From: an uncultured Thermoleophilia bacterium
Lineage (GTDB): Bacteria; Actinomycetota; Thermoleophilia; UBA2241
NCBI GenBank assembly: GCA_903927755.1
Contig: CAIYOD010000073.1
Span: forward strand, 1 to 34,952
DNA length: 34,952 nt
Direction of reading: 5' to 3'
Under the pieces are notes generated by a model. It had not been told where the DNA came from. It did not search any database and saw only the letters and a program-made list of their open reading frames with translations. A program made the translations under genes and the position numbers. Shown piece by piece: positions 8,163-15,994 of this stretch (the stretch's first letter is position 1; the number at the start of each line of letters is the position of its first letter).

Positions 8163-9131
8163 ATGAAGAGCTTCGTGACAGGCGGTGCAGGGTTCCTTGG
8201 CTCGGCGGTCGTGAGCCGGCTGCTGGCGCGCGGCGACGACGTCGTCGCGCTGGCGCGGTCGGACGAGGCGGCGACGAAGCTGACCCGCCTCGGCGCGCTG
8301 CCGGTCCGCGGCGAGATCACCGACGCGCGGACCCTGGACCAGTTGCTCATCGGTGTGGACCTTGTGTTCCACATCGCCGGAGACTACCGCGTGGGTATCA
8401 AGGAGTCCGACCACGAGGAGATGTTCCGCGCCAACGTGGACGGCACCATCATCGTGCTCGACGCCGCGGTCGCGGCGGCCGTCAAGAAGATCGTCTACGT
8501 CTCCACGGTCGGCGTGTTCGGCAACACGCGCGGAAAGATCGTGGACGAGACCTACGACAGGCCGGATCGCGACTTCCTGAGCTACTACGACGCGACCAAG
8601 TTCATGGCGCATCGCACCGCGCGTGCGCGCGCGGCGGCCGGCGCCCCGATCGTGGTCGTTCAGCCGGGCGCCATCTACGGCCCCGGCGACCACAGCGAGC
8701 TCGGCGCCCAGATCGATCAGGCGGCGCGGGGCAAGTACACCATCCGCGCCTTCCCGGAGCTGGGCTTCACGGCCAGCTACATCGACGACGTGGCCGACGG
8801 CGTCGTCCTGGCGCAGGCGGCGGGCATGCTCGGCGAGTCCTACGTGCTGGGCGGAGAGGTCACGAGGCTCGGCACCGTCGTCGACGCCGTGGCCGACCTC
8901 ACCGGGCACAAGAGGGCGCGCATCAAGCTGCCGTCGACCGTGTTCAAGGCGGTGACGCCAATCGGCTCGCTGGTGGGACGCGTCATGGGGACGGGCCCCA
9001 ACCTGCACGAGGTGATCCGGGCCAGCAAGGACGTCACCTACTGGGCGACCAGCGCCAAGGCGGAACGGGAGCTGGGGTACGCGCCGCGAGGTCTGGAGCA
9101 AGGGCTCCGCGACCTGCTCGCGGCGCGCTGA
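8163..9131 (+). CDS. NAD(P)-dependent epimerase/dehydratase-like extended SDR
   Basis: A 322-residue extended short-chain dehydrogenase/reductase, presumably cytoplasmic. The nucleotide-binding motif TGGAGFLG is at residues 6-13 and the catalytic YxxxK at Y142-K146, with the catalytic Ser/Thr pair at about 114-115 (YVSTVGVFG). The sequence is closest in style to dihydroflavonol-4-reductase, 3-beta-hydroxysteroid dehydrogenase and HpnA-like proteins (FHIAGDYRVG, PGAIYGPGD, SYIDDVADGV), which act on sugar, sterol-like or isoprenoid alcohols. The actual substrate cannot be read. It is transcribed away from the metal operon and converges on the cytochrome gene 30 bp downstream. Confidence 0.85.
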   Translation: MKSFVTGGAGFLGSAVVSRLLARGDDVVALARSDEAATKLTRLGALPVRGEITDARTLDQLLIGVDLVFHIAGDYRVGIKESDHEEMFRANVDGTIIVLDAAVAAAVKKIVYVSTVGVFGNTRGKIVDETYDRPDRDFLSYYDATKFMAHRTARARAAAGAPIVVVQPGAIYGPGDHSELGAQIDQAARGKYTIRAFPELGFTASYIDDVADGVVLAQAAGMLGESYVLGGEVTRLGTVVDAVADLTGHKRARIKLPSTVFKAVTPIGSLVGRVMGTGPNLHEVIRASKDVTYWATSAKAERELGYAPRGLEQGLRDLLAAR

Positions 9132-9161
9132 CCGGGAGCGCCCCTGCGGCGCCCCCACGGG

Positions 9162-9863
9162 TCACTGCGTGAAGTACCGGACGAGCGCCGCCTGCTCGTC
9201 CGTCGACACCTGGGCGCCTCGCTGGATCATGCTGTCGATCAGGGCCTGCGCCTCGGCGGCGCTGCCGGCGCGGAAGGCCAGCGCCTGATCGGCGGGGTGA
9301 CAGGTGCTGCAGCGCTGGTTGATGATCGCGACCGGATCCGAGGTGGCGCTCGCGGTCGGCGCCGGCGTGGGCGAGCTCTGCGTCTGGCCGCCGTTCGATG
9401 CGCCGCTGCCGGCCGCGACCCCCGCCTCGTAGCCCTGCACCAGCGTCTGCTTCTCCGCGTCGGTGAGCTTGGCGCCGGGGTGGATCAGCGTGTACTGGAA
9501 CGGCGGCATCTCGCCCTCGTTCACGATCTCCTGGACCGCTGCCGCCGGCAGGCGGTTCCAGTCCGAGAAGTTGAGGTTCCGGCGTCCCTCGTCGACGTCG
9601 CGCTGCACCAGCCAGGAGAACGGCGCGATGTTGGTCGCCCACCACCACTCGGTCTCGTTGCTGTGGCAGTCATAGCAGGACTCTCTGGCAATTGCCTCTG
9701 CCTGCGGGTCGGTCCACGGGAAGGGGTTGGCGGCCGACGGATTCGAGTGGCTGGCGCGGCCGTACGGGACGAACTGGATGAGGACGAACACGACGACGGC
9801 GATGCCGACCGCCCAAAGCAGGATCTTCTTCCAGGAGCGCCTCGGGCGTGCTGTGCTGGCCAT
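9162..9863 (-). CDS. Membrane-anchored two-haem-site cytochrome with Haem_bd domain
   Basis: A 233-residue protein with one N-terminal membrane helix (about 12-31) and the rest outside the membrane. The first haem motif CYDCH (C63, C66, H67) sits in a region typical of the Haem_bd domain (SNETEWWW, APFSWLVQRDVDEGR, LNFSDW, GEMPP). A low-complexity Ser/Thr/Pro linker (about 152-176) leads to a second CxxCH, CSTCH (C185, C188, H189), in a short cytochrome-c-like tail (PADQALAF). It probably carries one or two covalent c-type haems and works as an electron carrier or haem-based sensor at the outer face of the membrane. GGAGG lies 7 nt before the ATG, and a palindrome overlapping a possible -10 lies 30 nt further up. 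No partner oxidoreductase is adjacent. Confidence 0.82.
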   Translation of the reverse strand: MASTARPRRSWKKILLWAVGIAVVVFVLIQFVPYGRASHSNPSAANPFPWTDPQAEAIARESCYDCHSNETEWWWATNIAPFSWLVQRDVDEGRRNLNFSDWNRLPAAAVQEIVNEGEMPPFQYTLIHPGAKLTDAEKQTLVQGYEAGVAAGSGASNGGQTQSSPTPAPTASATSDPVAIINQRCSTCHPADQALAFRAGSAAEAQALIDSMIQRGAQVSTDEQAALVRYFTQ

Positions 9864-9892
9864 GCGTCATCCTCCGATTCGGTCTGTGATGC

Positions 9893-9907
9893 GGAGTATT
9901 TTACTCC
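9893..9907. promoter_or_regulatory. Palindrome over the -10 of the cytochrome gene
   Basis: GGAGTA-TTT-TACTCC is a perfect 6-bp inverted repeat with a 3-bp centre. On the minus strand its middle reads TAAAAT, a plausible -10 located 35 nt before the cytochrome ATG at 9863. A repressor bound here would block that promoter. The regulator is unknown. Confidence 0.45.
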
Positions 9908-9948
9908 AGTAGGAGGCAGCTCGCGTCAGCGACCGTTGTGGCGGCGGA

Positions 9949-11571
9949 TCAGGCGCCCAAGGCCGCCGCCGCGGGGTCTTCAGCGGCGTAGCCGGCCTCC
10001 AGCTCGTTTTCCTTCTCCTTGCGCGGGAAGGCGACGAGGACGAGGACGAGACCCGACAGCGCGATGACGAGCGCGACGGAGATGGCGAGGCGCGAGCCTT
10101 GCGTGAAGGCCTGCTCTGCCGCGTGCATGAGCTTCTGCGCGTCGGCCTCGGGGAGAGTCTTGGCGACATCGGCGGCGCCGCCGAACGAATCCTGGATCTG
10201 CGCCGCCGTCTCCGTCCCCATCTTCTGCGCCGTCTCGGGCGGCAGTTGCGTGAAGGCCTCCGCGAAGTAGGACGAGTAGCGGAGGGTGAGGAGGGCGCCG
10301 AGCACGCTCTGCATCACGGCGCCTCCAAGGTCGCGTTGCAGGTCCGTCGTGGCCGATCCCATGCCGGCGCGCCGCGCGGGCACCGAGCTCATGAGCGACC
10401 GCGAAGCTGGAGCTCCGGCCAGTCCGACGCCGATGCCGACGCAGGCATAGCCGAGCCCGACCGGCGCGTACCCGATGCCCTGGTGCCACCAGAGCATGAC
10501 GACGAAGCCGAGGCAGATCGCGACGATGCCGCACGACATCGTGAACCGGGCTCCGCGGCGCTGGATGAGCCGCGCCGAGACCGGCGACATGAGGATCATG
10601 AAGATCGCCGCCGGCAGGACGCCGGCGCCCGCCTGCAAGGAGTCGTAGCCGAGCACGTCCTGAAGGAACTGCTGGCCGATGAACAGTGAGCCCATGAGGG
10701 TGCCGAAGACGACGATGCCGGCGACCGCCGCGACCCAGAAGGTCCGTCGCGCGGCGACGTGCAGGTCGAACAGCGGGTGAGAGGCGCGGCGCTGGCGAAG
10801 GAAGAACGAGACGCCCGTGGCCAGGGTGACGGCGGTGAGCACCGCCGTCTCGATGCCGTTGCCGGCGACGGGCGCGATGTTGATCGCGAGGACGAGGGAC
10901 CCGATGAAGGCGACTGAGAGCACGCCGCCGAGGTTGTCGACGGGGTCGGACCCCTCGCCGGCGTGTCTGGGCACCAGGAGCAGCACGCACACGATCCCGA
11001 CCACGGCGATGGGGATCGTGACGGCGAACACCGATCCCCACCAGTACCTCTGCAGGAGCGCGCCCGCCAGCAGGGGGCCAAGCGCGGATGCTCCTCCCCC
11101 GATGCCCGACCAGAGCGCGATGCTGCGCGTGCGCGCGGGACCGCTGAAGAGCGTGCTCACGATCGAGAGCGTCGTCGGGTAGGCCATGCCGGCGGCGAGG
11201 CCGCCGATGAAACGGGCGACCATCAGGACGTGGATGTCACCCGACCAGGCGGCGAGCGCCGCCGCCGGGATCGAGAGCAGGAGGCCGAAGAGGAGCATCC
11301 GGCGACGCCCGTGGCGGTCGGCGAGCGCACCCAGGTAGAGGACGGAGGCGGCCAGCCCGAGGGTGAAGCCGACGGCGACGAGGTCGAGCTGCGTCTGCGT
11401 CGCGTCCAGCTCGCGGTCGATCGTCGGCAACGCCACATTGGCCACCGACATGTTGAGGTTGGCGATCGTCGCCCCGAGGATGAGCGTCGCCAGGACGAGC
11501 CCGCCGTGAGGCGGGCTGCCCGAGGCGATACCTGGGACCGGGGCTGTGGCGGATGATGCGTGCCGATGCAT
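9949..11571 (-). CDS. MFS multidrug exporter, DHA2 (14-TM) family
   Basis: A 540-residue major-facilitator protein of the drug:H+ antiporter-2 type, resembling the EmrB/QacA/LfrA group. Motif A is clear (GALADRHGRRRM), as is the antiporter motif C (SGIGGGASALGPLLAG). About 14 hydrophobic segments are visible, with a long loop before the last helix (about 445-505) rich in Ala/Gln/Glu. I start it at 11571 (MHRHASSA) because the first TM begins about 25 residues later; a longer frame reaches 11715 but overlaps the divergent gene. The ribosome site is poor (GAAGG only 3 nt away), so the start is uncertain. It is divergent from the DUF3786 gene with about 134 bp between starts. The drug or metabolite exported is unknown. 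Confidence 0.83.
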   Translation of the reverse strand: MHRHASSATAPVPGIASGSPPHGGLVLATLILGATIANLNMSVANVALPTIDRELDATQTQLDLVAVGFTLGLAASVLYLGALADRHGRRRMLLFGLLLSIPAAALAAWSGDIHVLMVARFIGGLAAGMAYPTTLSIVSTLFSGPARTRSIALWSGIGGGASALGPLLAGALLQRYWWGSVFAVTIPIAVVGIVCVLLLVPRHAGEGSDPVDNLGGVLSVAFIGSLVLAINIAPVAGNGIETAVLTAVTLATGVSFFLRQRRASHPLFDLHVAARRTFWVAAVAGIVVFGTLMGSLFIGQQFLQDVLGYDSLQAGAGVLPAAIFMILMSPVSARLIQRRGARFTMSCGIVAICLGFVVMLWWHQGIGYAPVGLGYACVGIGVGLAGAPASRSLMSSVPARRAGMGSATTDLQRDLGGAVMQSVLGALLTLRYSSYFAEAFTQLPPETAQKMGTETAAQIQDSFGGAADVAKTLPEADAQKLMHAAEQAFTQGSRLAISVALVIALSGLVLVLVAFPRKEKENELEAGYAAEDPAAAALGA

Positions 11572-11705
11572 GCCCTTCTGTTTCGGCGCGCGGGCGCGAC
11601 AGCCTTGCTCCGTCGGTCGCATCGCCTGTGCCGAAGGCTCGCGCTGCGGGTAAGGTGACGACTGGCCGCAGCCCGAGGGGGACGACGAGTGAGGAGACAG
11701 CTGCA

Positions 11706-12368
11706 GTGACTGCACCGCCGGAACGCCGCTTCGCCGACGCGTTGGGGAAGGCGCGCGAGGAATGGGCCGTCGCGGACGCGGCGGCCGGAGCTGCGCGCGC
11801 CGGCTGCGAGCTCGTGGACGGCGGCGTGCTCGTGTCGTTGTTCGGCCGGCCGCACCGCGTGACGCATCCCGGCGGGGAGGTCACGCTGGCTCCCGCCGGT
11901 GCGGTCCCGGCCGGCCGTGACCCGGCCGCGCCGGGCGAGCCGGCCCACATCGCCGTCGCCATCCTGCTGCTGCACTATCTGCTGCTCGCCGACGGCGCTC
12001 CGCCGGCCGGCGAGTGGAAGGCGTACCGCGAGTTGCCCGACGGGCTCTTCTACGCGGCCTCGTTCGCCGGCAGGGCGGAGGCGCCGCTCGCGCGGGCGTT
12101 TGCCGCCTCGCCGGCCGGCCTCGACGCCTTCCGCGTCGTCGCGCGCTCCGCCGGCGGCGATGCGCTCACGCTCGGCGACGCGTCGTTCCGCTTCGTCGCT
12201 CTGCCTCGCGTCGACGTCGCCGTCCTCGTCTGGGCCGGGGACGACGAGGAGCCGGGAGAGGCCCGTGTGCTCTTCGACGCCAACGCGGGCCACTACCTGC
12301 CGGCCGAGGACCTCGCCGGCCTCGGCGGCCAGCTCGCCCACCGGCTGGCCGCGGCCTCACGGTCCTAG
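11706..12368 (+). CDS. DUF3786-family protein
   Basis: A 220-residue soluble protein. It matches my memory of DUF3786: an early GCELVDGG..VSLFGR block, HYLLLADG, then EWKAYRELPDGLFYAASF, a GDASFRFVALPRVDVAVLVW strand pair, GDDEEPGEARVLFD and a final YLPAEDLAGL. No catalytic motif is known to me. In anaerobes such proteins occur near corrinoid or C1 genes, but I would not assign that role here. The GTG at 11706 has GAGGAG 9 nt upstream; a longer frame exists but lacks homology. TAAGGT at 11651-11656 could be the -10. It shares its upstream region with the divergent MFS exporter and converges on a DMT permease. Confidence 0.72.
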   Translation: MTAPPERRFADALGKAREEWAVADAAAGAARAGCELVDGGVLVSLFGRPHRVTHPGGEVTLAPAGAVPAGRDPAAPGEPAHIAVAILLLHYLLLADGAPPAGEWKAYRELPDGLFYAASFAGRAEAPLARAFAASPAGLDAFRVVARSAGGDALTLGDASFRFVALPRVDVAVLVWAGDDEEPGEARVLFDANAGHYLPAEDLAGLGGQLAHRLAAASRS

Positions 12369-12391
12369 GCAGCCTTCCGCCTGCCCCCGCG

Positions 12392-12410
12392 GCACGGCTG
12401 TGCCGTGCTT
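12392..12410. terminator. Stem-loop between convergent genes
   Basis: GCACGGC-TGT-GCCGTGC is a perfect 7-bp stem with a 3-nt loop followed by TT, lying in the 46-bp gap between two convergent stops. It is a likely bidirectional terminator hairpin without a real T-tract. Confidence 0.55.
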
Positions 12411-12414
12411 GCCG

Positions 12415-13317
12415 TCACTCGGTCGCGACCATGGCCGCGCTTCGTCCCGCCAGCAGGCCGCGCACGGTGACGACCGCCAGCGCCCCGATGATGAGCGCCA
12501 TGCCGGCGGCCTCGCCCGCGGACGGCCGCTCCCCAAGCTGGATCCACGCCGCTGCGACCCCGATCACAGGGGTCGCCAGGGTGGCGATGCCGGCGGCGCC
12601 GGCCGAGAGCCGGCGCAGCCCGAACAGCCAGAGGAACCAGGCCAGGGCGTTGCCGAGGATCACGTTGTAGGCGAGCGCCAGGACGAACGTCGTGGTCCAC
12701 TCCGGACTGCCCTGCCACGTCAGTGCCGCGATCAGCACCAGCGGCAGGGAGCCGAAGAGCATCTGCCAGGTGGTGAGCGAGAGGATGTCCACATCGTGCC
12801 GAGCCTGCAGACGCTTGACCACCACCGCGCTGGCGGCCCAGCAGAACCCGCCGGCCACCGCCAGCAGGCTGCTGAACGCGCCCTGCAGGCGCCACGGTTC
12901 GAGCACCAGGACGAGGCCACAGAGGGCGAGCGCGACGGCGAGCCACTGCACGCCGCGCAGCCGCTCGCCCAGGAACGCCCAGGCGAGCAGCAGCAGCCAG
13001 AACGGCATCGTGTACGTCAGCACCGAGGTCTTGCCGGCGCCGCCGCTCTCGAGCGCCCACATCAGGAGTCCGACGAAGCCGGTGGTCTGCAGCAGGCCGA
13101 TGGCGATGGTCCAGAGCAGCGGCGGCGGGCGCAGCGGGCGCCGCAGCACGAGGAGCAGGGCGAACAGGCTCACGGCGCCGAGGAACGTCCGAAGGGCCGA
13201 GAAGGTGAACGGCTGCGCGTACTCCAGCCCGATCTTCATGACGACCCAGTTGTAGCCCCAGATCAGGGCGAGCAGAGCAAGCGCCAGGGCGCCGAGGTCG
13301 CGGGCGCGCTTGTCCAC
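12415..13317 (-). CDS. EamA/DMT-superfamily permease (paralogue 1)
   Basis: A 300-residue inner-membrane protein with two EamA repeats and about 10 TM helices. It shares near-identical stretches with the two other permeases in this window (TYTMPFWLLLLAW, FLGERLRG, LSLTTWQM, AAWIQLGERPS). Family members export metabolites, amino acids or toxic analogues; this substrate is unknown. The GTG at 13317 follows the TAG of the 87-residue gene after a single base, and GAGGAAG inside that gene's end lies 6 nt before it, so translation is coupled. A longer frame to 13359 would overlap the upstream gene and adds no homology. Confidence 0.87.
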   Translation of the reverse strand: MDKRARDLGALALALLALIWGYNWVVMKIGLEYAQPFTFSALRTFLGAVSLFALLLVLRRPLRPPPLLWTIAIGLLQTTGFVGLLMWALESGGAGKTSVLTYTMPFWLLLLAWAFLGERLRGVQWLAVALALCGLVLVLEPWRLQGAFSSLLAVAGGFCWAASAVVVKRLQARHDVDILSLTTWQMLFGSLPLVLIAALTWQGSPEWTTTFVLALAYNVILGNALAWFLWLFGLRRLSAGAAGIATLATPVIGVAAAWIQLGERPSAGEAAGMALIIGALAVVTVRGLLAGRSAAMVATE

Positions 13318-13318
13318 G

Positions 13319-13582
13319 CTACTTCCTCGGGAACGACATGGCCGACCAGCCGAGGGCAAGCACCGCGATGACCGCCATGCGAGCCGCGAACGACCAGTCG
13401 GCCTGCCACACGAGCAGGCCGATCATCCAGGGAAGGAACAGGATCCAGACGACGAGCTTGAACGGCCACCAGAGGTCGGTCGTCCACTGCCAAACGGTCG
13501 TGAGGGTCTCGGGCGAGACGAACGCCAGCGCGATGAACGCGCCCCACAGGCCGACCATGACGATGAAGAACAGTCGCTTCAC
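13319..13582 (-). CDS. Small membrane protein, unknown function
   Basis: An 87-residue protein with three hydrophobic stretches (about 3-23, 40-60 and 66-82) and several Trp residues. I recognise no family. It starts with GTG at 13582, 6 nt after a TATGCT box, and its last codons carry the ribosome site for the downstream DMT permease, whose GTG lies one base after this stop. The tight coupling suggests a permease partner or a shared role in the membrane. The length and hydrophobic profile look real despite the lack of homology. Confidence 0.65.
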   Translation of the reverse strand: MKRLFFIVMVGLWGAFIALAFVSPETLTTVWQWTTDLWWPFKLVVWILFLPWMIGLLVWQADWSFAARMAVIAVLALGWSAMSFPRK

Positions 13583-13588
13583 GCCGCC

Positions 13589-13594
13589 AGCATA
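13589..13594 (-). promoter_or_regulatory. Candidate leaderless -10 box
   Basis: TATGCT on the minus strand, 6 nt before the GTG at 13582, with no Shine-Dalgarno between them. Confidence 0.45.
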
Positions 13595-13645
13595 GCGCGA
13601 CCGGCGCCCGCCCGTGACCGGGCGCGAGGCGCGCGCTTCCGCCTG

Positions 13646-14584
13646 TCAGTCGGTGACCGGGCGCACGTCCGGCTCTTCGCCGGCTCTGCTCGCGCCGCCG
13701 CGTCCCGTCAGCAGCCCGTAGCCGGCGAGCACCGCGAGCGCGCCGATGATGAGGATCATGCCGATGCCCTCCACGAGCGTCGGCACCTCCCCCAGCTGAA
13801 TCCACGCGGCGATCACGCCGACCACCGGGATCGACAGCGTCCCCAGCCCGGCGGCGCCGGCCGGCAGCGCGTGCAGCGCGTACAGCCAGAGGAACCAGGC
13901 GACGGCGTTGGCCAGCACCACCGTGTACCCGAGTCCCCAGATGAACCCCGTGGTCCACTCGGGCCCGCCGTCGTAGGTGAGCGCCGCAAGGATGATGAGC
14001 GGGATGGAGCCGAACACCATCTGCCACGTCGTCAGGGAGAGGACCTCCACCGTGTGCCTTCGCTGCATGAGCTTGACGACCAGCGCGCTCGCGGCCCAGG
14101 CGAACCCGCCGATCAGCGTGAGCACGCCGCTGACGACGCCGTCCAGCTCCCACGGCCGCACGACGAGCACCAGGCCGGCGAAGGCCAGGCCGACGGCGAG
14201 CCACTGCGCGCCGCGCAGCCGCTCGCCGAGGAAGATCCAGGCGAGCAGCAGCAGCCAGAACGGCATCGTGTAGGTGATCACCGAGACCCTGCCGGCGCCG
14301 GTGTCGTGCAGCGCCGTGATGACGAGCCCCACGAAGAGCGTGGTCTGCAGGAAGCCGATCAGCATCGTCCATCCGAGCGGCGGCGGACGCAGCGGCTTCC
14401 GCAGCACGAGCATGACCGCAAAGAGCACGGCGGCGCTGAGCGGCACGCGCAGCGCCGCGAACGTCAGCGCGTCGGAGTAGTCGAGCGCGACCTTCGTCGC
14501 GACCCAGCCGTAGCCCCAGATGGGGCCGAGGACGACGAGTGCGAGGATGCCGAGGTCGCGGGTGCGTATGGGTGGGTCGACCAT
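13646..14584 (-). CDS. EamA/DMT-superfamily permease (paralogue 2)
   Basis: A 312-residue membrane protein with two EamA domains and 10 predicted TM helices. It starts MVDPPIRTRDLGILALVVLGPIW; paralogue 3 starts with a very similar TRDLG..SLAV block. Shared signatures are TYTMPFWLLLLAW, FLGERLRGAQWLAV, LSLTTWQM and SIPVVGVIAAWIQLGE. The polar C-terminal tail (about 290-312) should face the cytoplasm. The ATG at 14584 has no ribosome site but has TAGCAT 6 nt upstream, as paralogue 3 does, so I infer a leaderless mRNA. It is divergent from the reductive-dehalogenase-like gene, with 167 bp between starts. A transport role related to that enzyme is possible but unproven. Confidence 0.87.
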   Translation of the reverse strand: MVDPPIRTRDLGILALVVLGPIWGYGWVATKVALDYSDALTFAALRVPLSAAVLFAVMLVLRKPLRPPPLGWTMLIGFLQTTLFVGLVITALHDTGAGRVSVITYTMPFWLLLLAWIFLGERLRGAQWLAVGLAFAGLVLVVRPWELDGVVSGVLTLIGGFAWAASALVVKLMQRRHTVEVLSLTTWQMVFGSIPLIILAALTYDGGPEWTTGFIWGLGYTVVLANAVAWFLWLYALHALPAGAAGLGTLSIPVVGVIAAWIQLGEVPTLVEGIGMILIIGALAVLAGYGLLTGRGGASRAGEEPDVRPVTD

Positions 14585-14590
14585 GGAGCC

Positions 14591-14596
14591 ATGCTA
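14591..14596 (-). promoter_or_regulatory. Candidate leaderless -10 box, shared with paralogue 3
   Basis: TAGCAT on the minus strand, 6 nt before the ATG. The surrounding 13-nt minus-strand string CGTCGGCTAGCAT is identical upstream of the DMT gene at 22010. Confidence 0.5.
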
Positions 14597-14659
14597 GCCG
14601 ACGTCCGCTCTTCGTGCCGCGCCGGCCCGTCCTGCTTCACGTGCGCATCGCGGACGCTA

Positions 14660-14698
14660 CGTTCCGTTTCGCGGAACGACATCCTCGCTTCGTGGAAC
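14660..14698. promoter_or_regulatory. Operator-like palindrome plus third half-site
   Basis: CGTTCCG-TTTCG-CGGAACG (14660-14678) is a perfect 7-bp inverted repeat with a 5-bp spacer. A further TTCGTGGAAC (14689-14698) repeats the right half TTCGCGGAAC with one change. It sits 74 nt before the reductive-dehalogenase-like ATG and between divergent genes. The GTTCC/GGAAC arms recall IclR-type operators, which is a guess. Confidence 0.5.
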
Positions 14699-14751
14699 AG
14701 TCCGTGCGATAGTTGGCCCGCAGGACCCCAGCGCGAGAGAGGCAGTACAGC

Positions 14752-15954
14752 ATGGATCAGCTCCCGTACCACGACATCCTCTACAACGACGCTCCGATCG
14801 GACCGTATCCTTCGCATCTGCTCAGGCGCGTTCCTGAGCCGACGAACAGGGTGCCGGGACCCGTGGAGCGCAAGGACCAGCGGTCCAGCGTGTTCGCGCG
14901 CTCGCTGCTCGGCGAGTTCGGCGAGGAGCTCGAGCGCGAGTTCAAGCGGATGACGGTGCGGTACCCGGTCGGCGGCGCACTGGTGGACCTGCAGAACCAC
15001 ATCAACCTGTATCCGCGCCGCGCCAACCCGGTAGCGAAGAAGAAGGCGCCGATCCCGACCGACCCGCGCGTGCTCAGCCGGCACCTCAAGAGTCTCGGCC
15101 ACTTCCTCGGCGCCGACATCGTGGGCATCGGGCCGCTCCCGCAGTCGGCCGTGTACTCGCACGACATGAAGGGCCGCGAGATCGACGCCCCGTACCCGTG
15201 GGCGATCGCGCTCGTGGTGCGCAAGCACGAGCCCACGCTGTGCGCCTCCAACGGCTGGGAGGAGATCGTCGACGGCGCCAGCTTCCAGGTGTACCAGCGG
15301 GTCGCGTTGCAGACCGAGGCGATGGCGAACTACATCCGCCGTCTGGGCTGGAACGCCGTGGCCACCAACATGAACAGCTACGTCACGCTGATGCCGCAGA
15401 TCGCCCTGGACTGCGGCATCGGCGAGGTCTCACGGATGGGCATCGTGCTGAACCCGTTCCTGGGCGCCAACTTCAAGATCGCCGCCGTGCTCACGGACAT
15501 GGAGCTCGAGGCCGACGGCTACGCGGACTTCGGCCTCCAGGACTACTGCGCGAGCTGCACCGACTGCGCCGACCAGTGTCCCTCGCACGCCATCACGCGC
15601 GGCAAGCAGACGCTCTACAACGGCTACTCCACGTGGAAGCTCAACGACCGTGTGTGCAGCGACTTCGACATCCTGAACAAGGAGGGGTGCGTGTGCGGGC
15701 GGTGCACGAAGGTGTGCCCCTGGCACCGCCCGGACATGGACGGCCGCGACTTCGCCGGCTGGGACGGCGACCTCGGCTGGCTGCACGCGACCGTGGACGA
15801 GCAGCGCGCGCGCAACCGGGCGAACGGGTACGTCGACCCCAGCGAGCGCACCGACAAGTGGTGGTTCGCGCTGGACGAGGTCGACGGCGAGCTCGTCGTC
15901 CCGACCGGTCGCAACCCGCAGAAGATCTGCCGCGAGTACCCGCTGCAGCGGTAG
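14752..15954 (+). CDS. Cytoplasmic reductive-dehalogenase-like corrinoid/Fe-S protein
   Basis: A 400-residue member of the RdhA/QueG superfamily. The central part (about 105-255) fits the cobalamin-binding nitroreductase-like fold, including LDCGIGEVSRMGIVLNPFLG and TDMELEAD, the counterparts of the classical GLGE-gR and TDLPL blocks. Two 4Fe-4S sites follow: C266, C269, C272, C276 (CxxCxxCxxxCP) and C302, C315, C318, C322, with an additional C313. There is no Tat signal or membrane helix, so unlike respiratory RdhA it should be cytoplasmic, like the NpRdhA type, but without a visible fused reductase domain. No RdhB anchor is adjacent. I start at the ATG at 14752, with GAGAGAGG 9 nt upstream; a TTG 39 nt earlier adds no homology. 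Likely chemistry is B12-dependent reductive removal of a halogen, or a related reduction. The electron donor is not in the window. Confidence 0.85.
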   Translation: MDQLPYHDILYNDAPIGPYPSHLLRRVPEPTNRVPGPVERKDQRSSVFARSLLGEFGEELEREFKRMTVRYPVGGALVDLQNHINLYPRRANPVAKKKAPIPTDPRVLSRHLKSLGHFLGADIVGIGPLPQSAVYSHDMKGREIDAPYPWAIALVVRKHEPTLCASNGWEEIVDGASFQVYQRVALQTEAMANYIRRLGWNAVATNMNSYVTLMPQIALDCGIGEVSRMGIVLNPFLGANFKIAAVLTDMELEADGYADFGLQDYCASCTDCADQCPSHAITRGKQTLYNGYSTWKLNDRVCSDFDILNKEGCVCGRCTKVCPWHRPDMDGRDFAGWDGDLGWLHATVDEQRARNRANGYVDPSERTDKWWFALDEVDGELVVPTGRNPQKICREYPLQR

Positions 15955-15994
15955 CGCCGGCGGCGACGCCCCGACCGGCGGCCGGCCCCCGCGC

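Noticed and set aside
7988..8374. A longer N-terminus for the Fur-family regulator
   Set aside because: It would run across the operator and promoter and into the divergent gene. The 152-residue form has the family's length and a good ribosome site.
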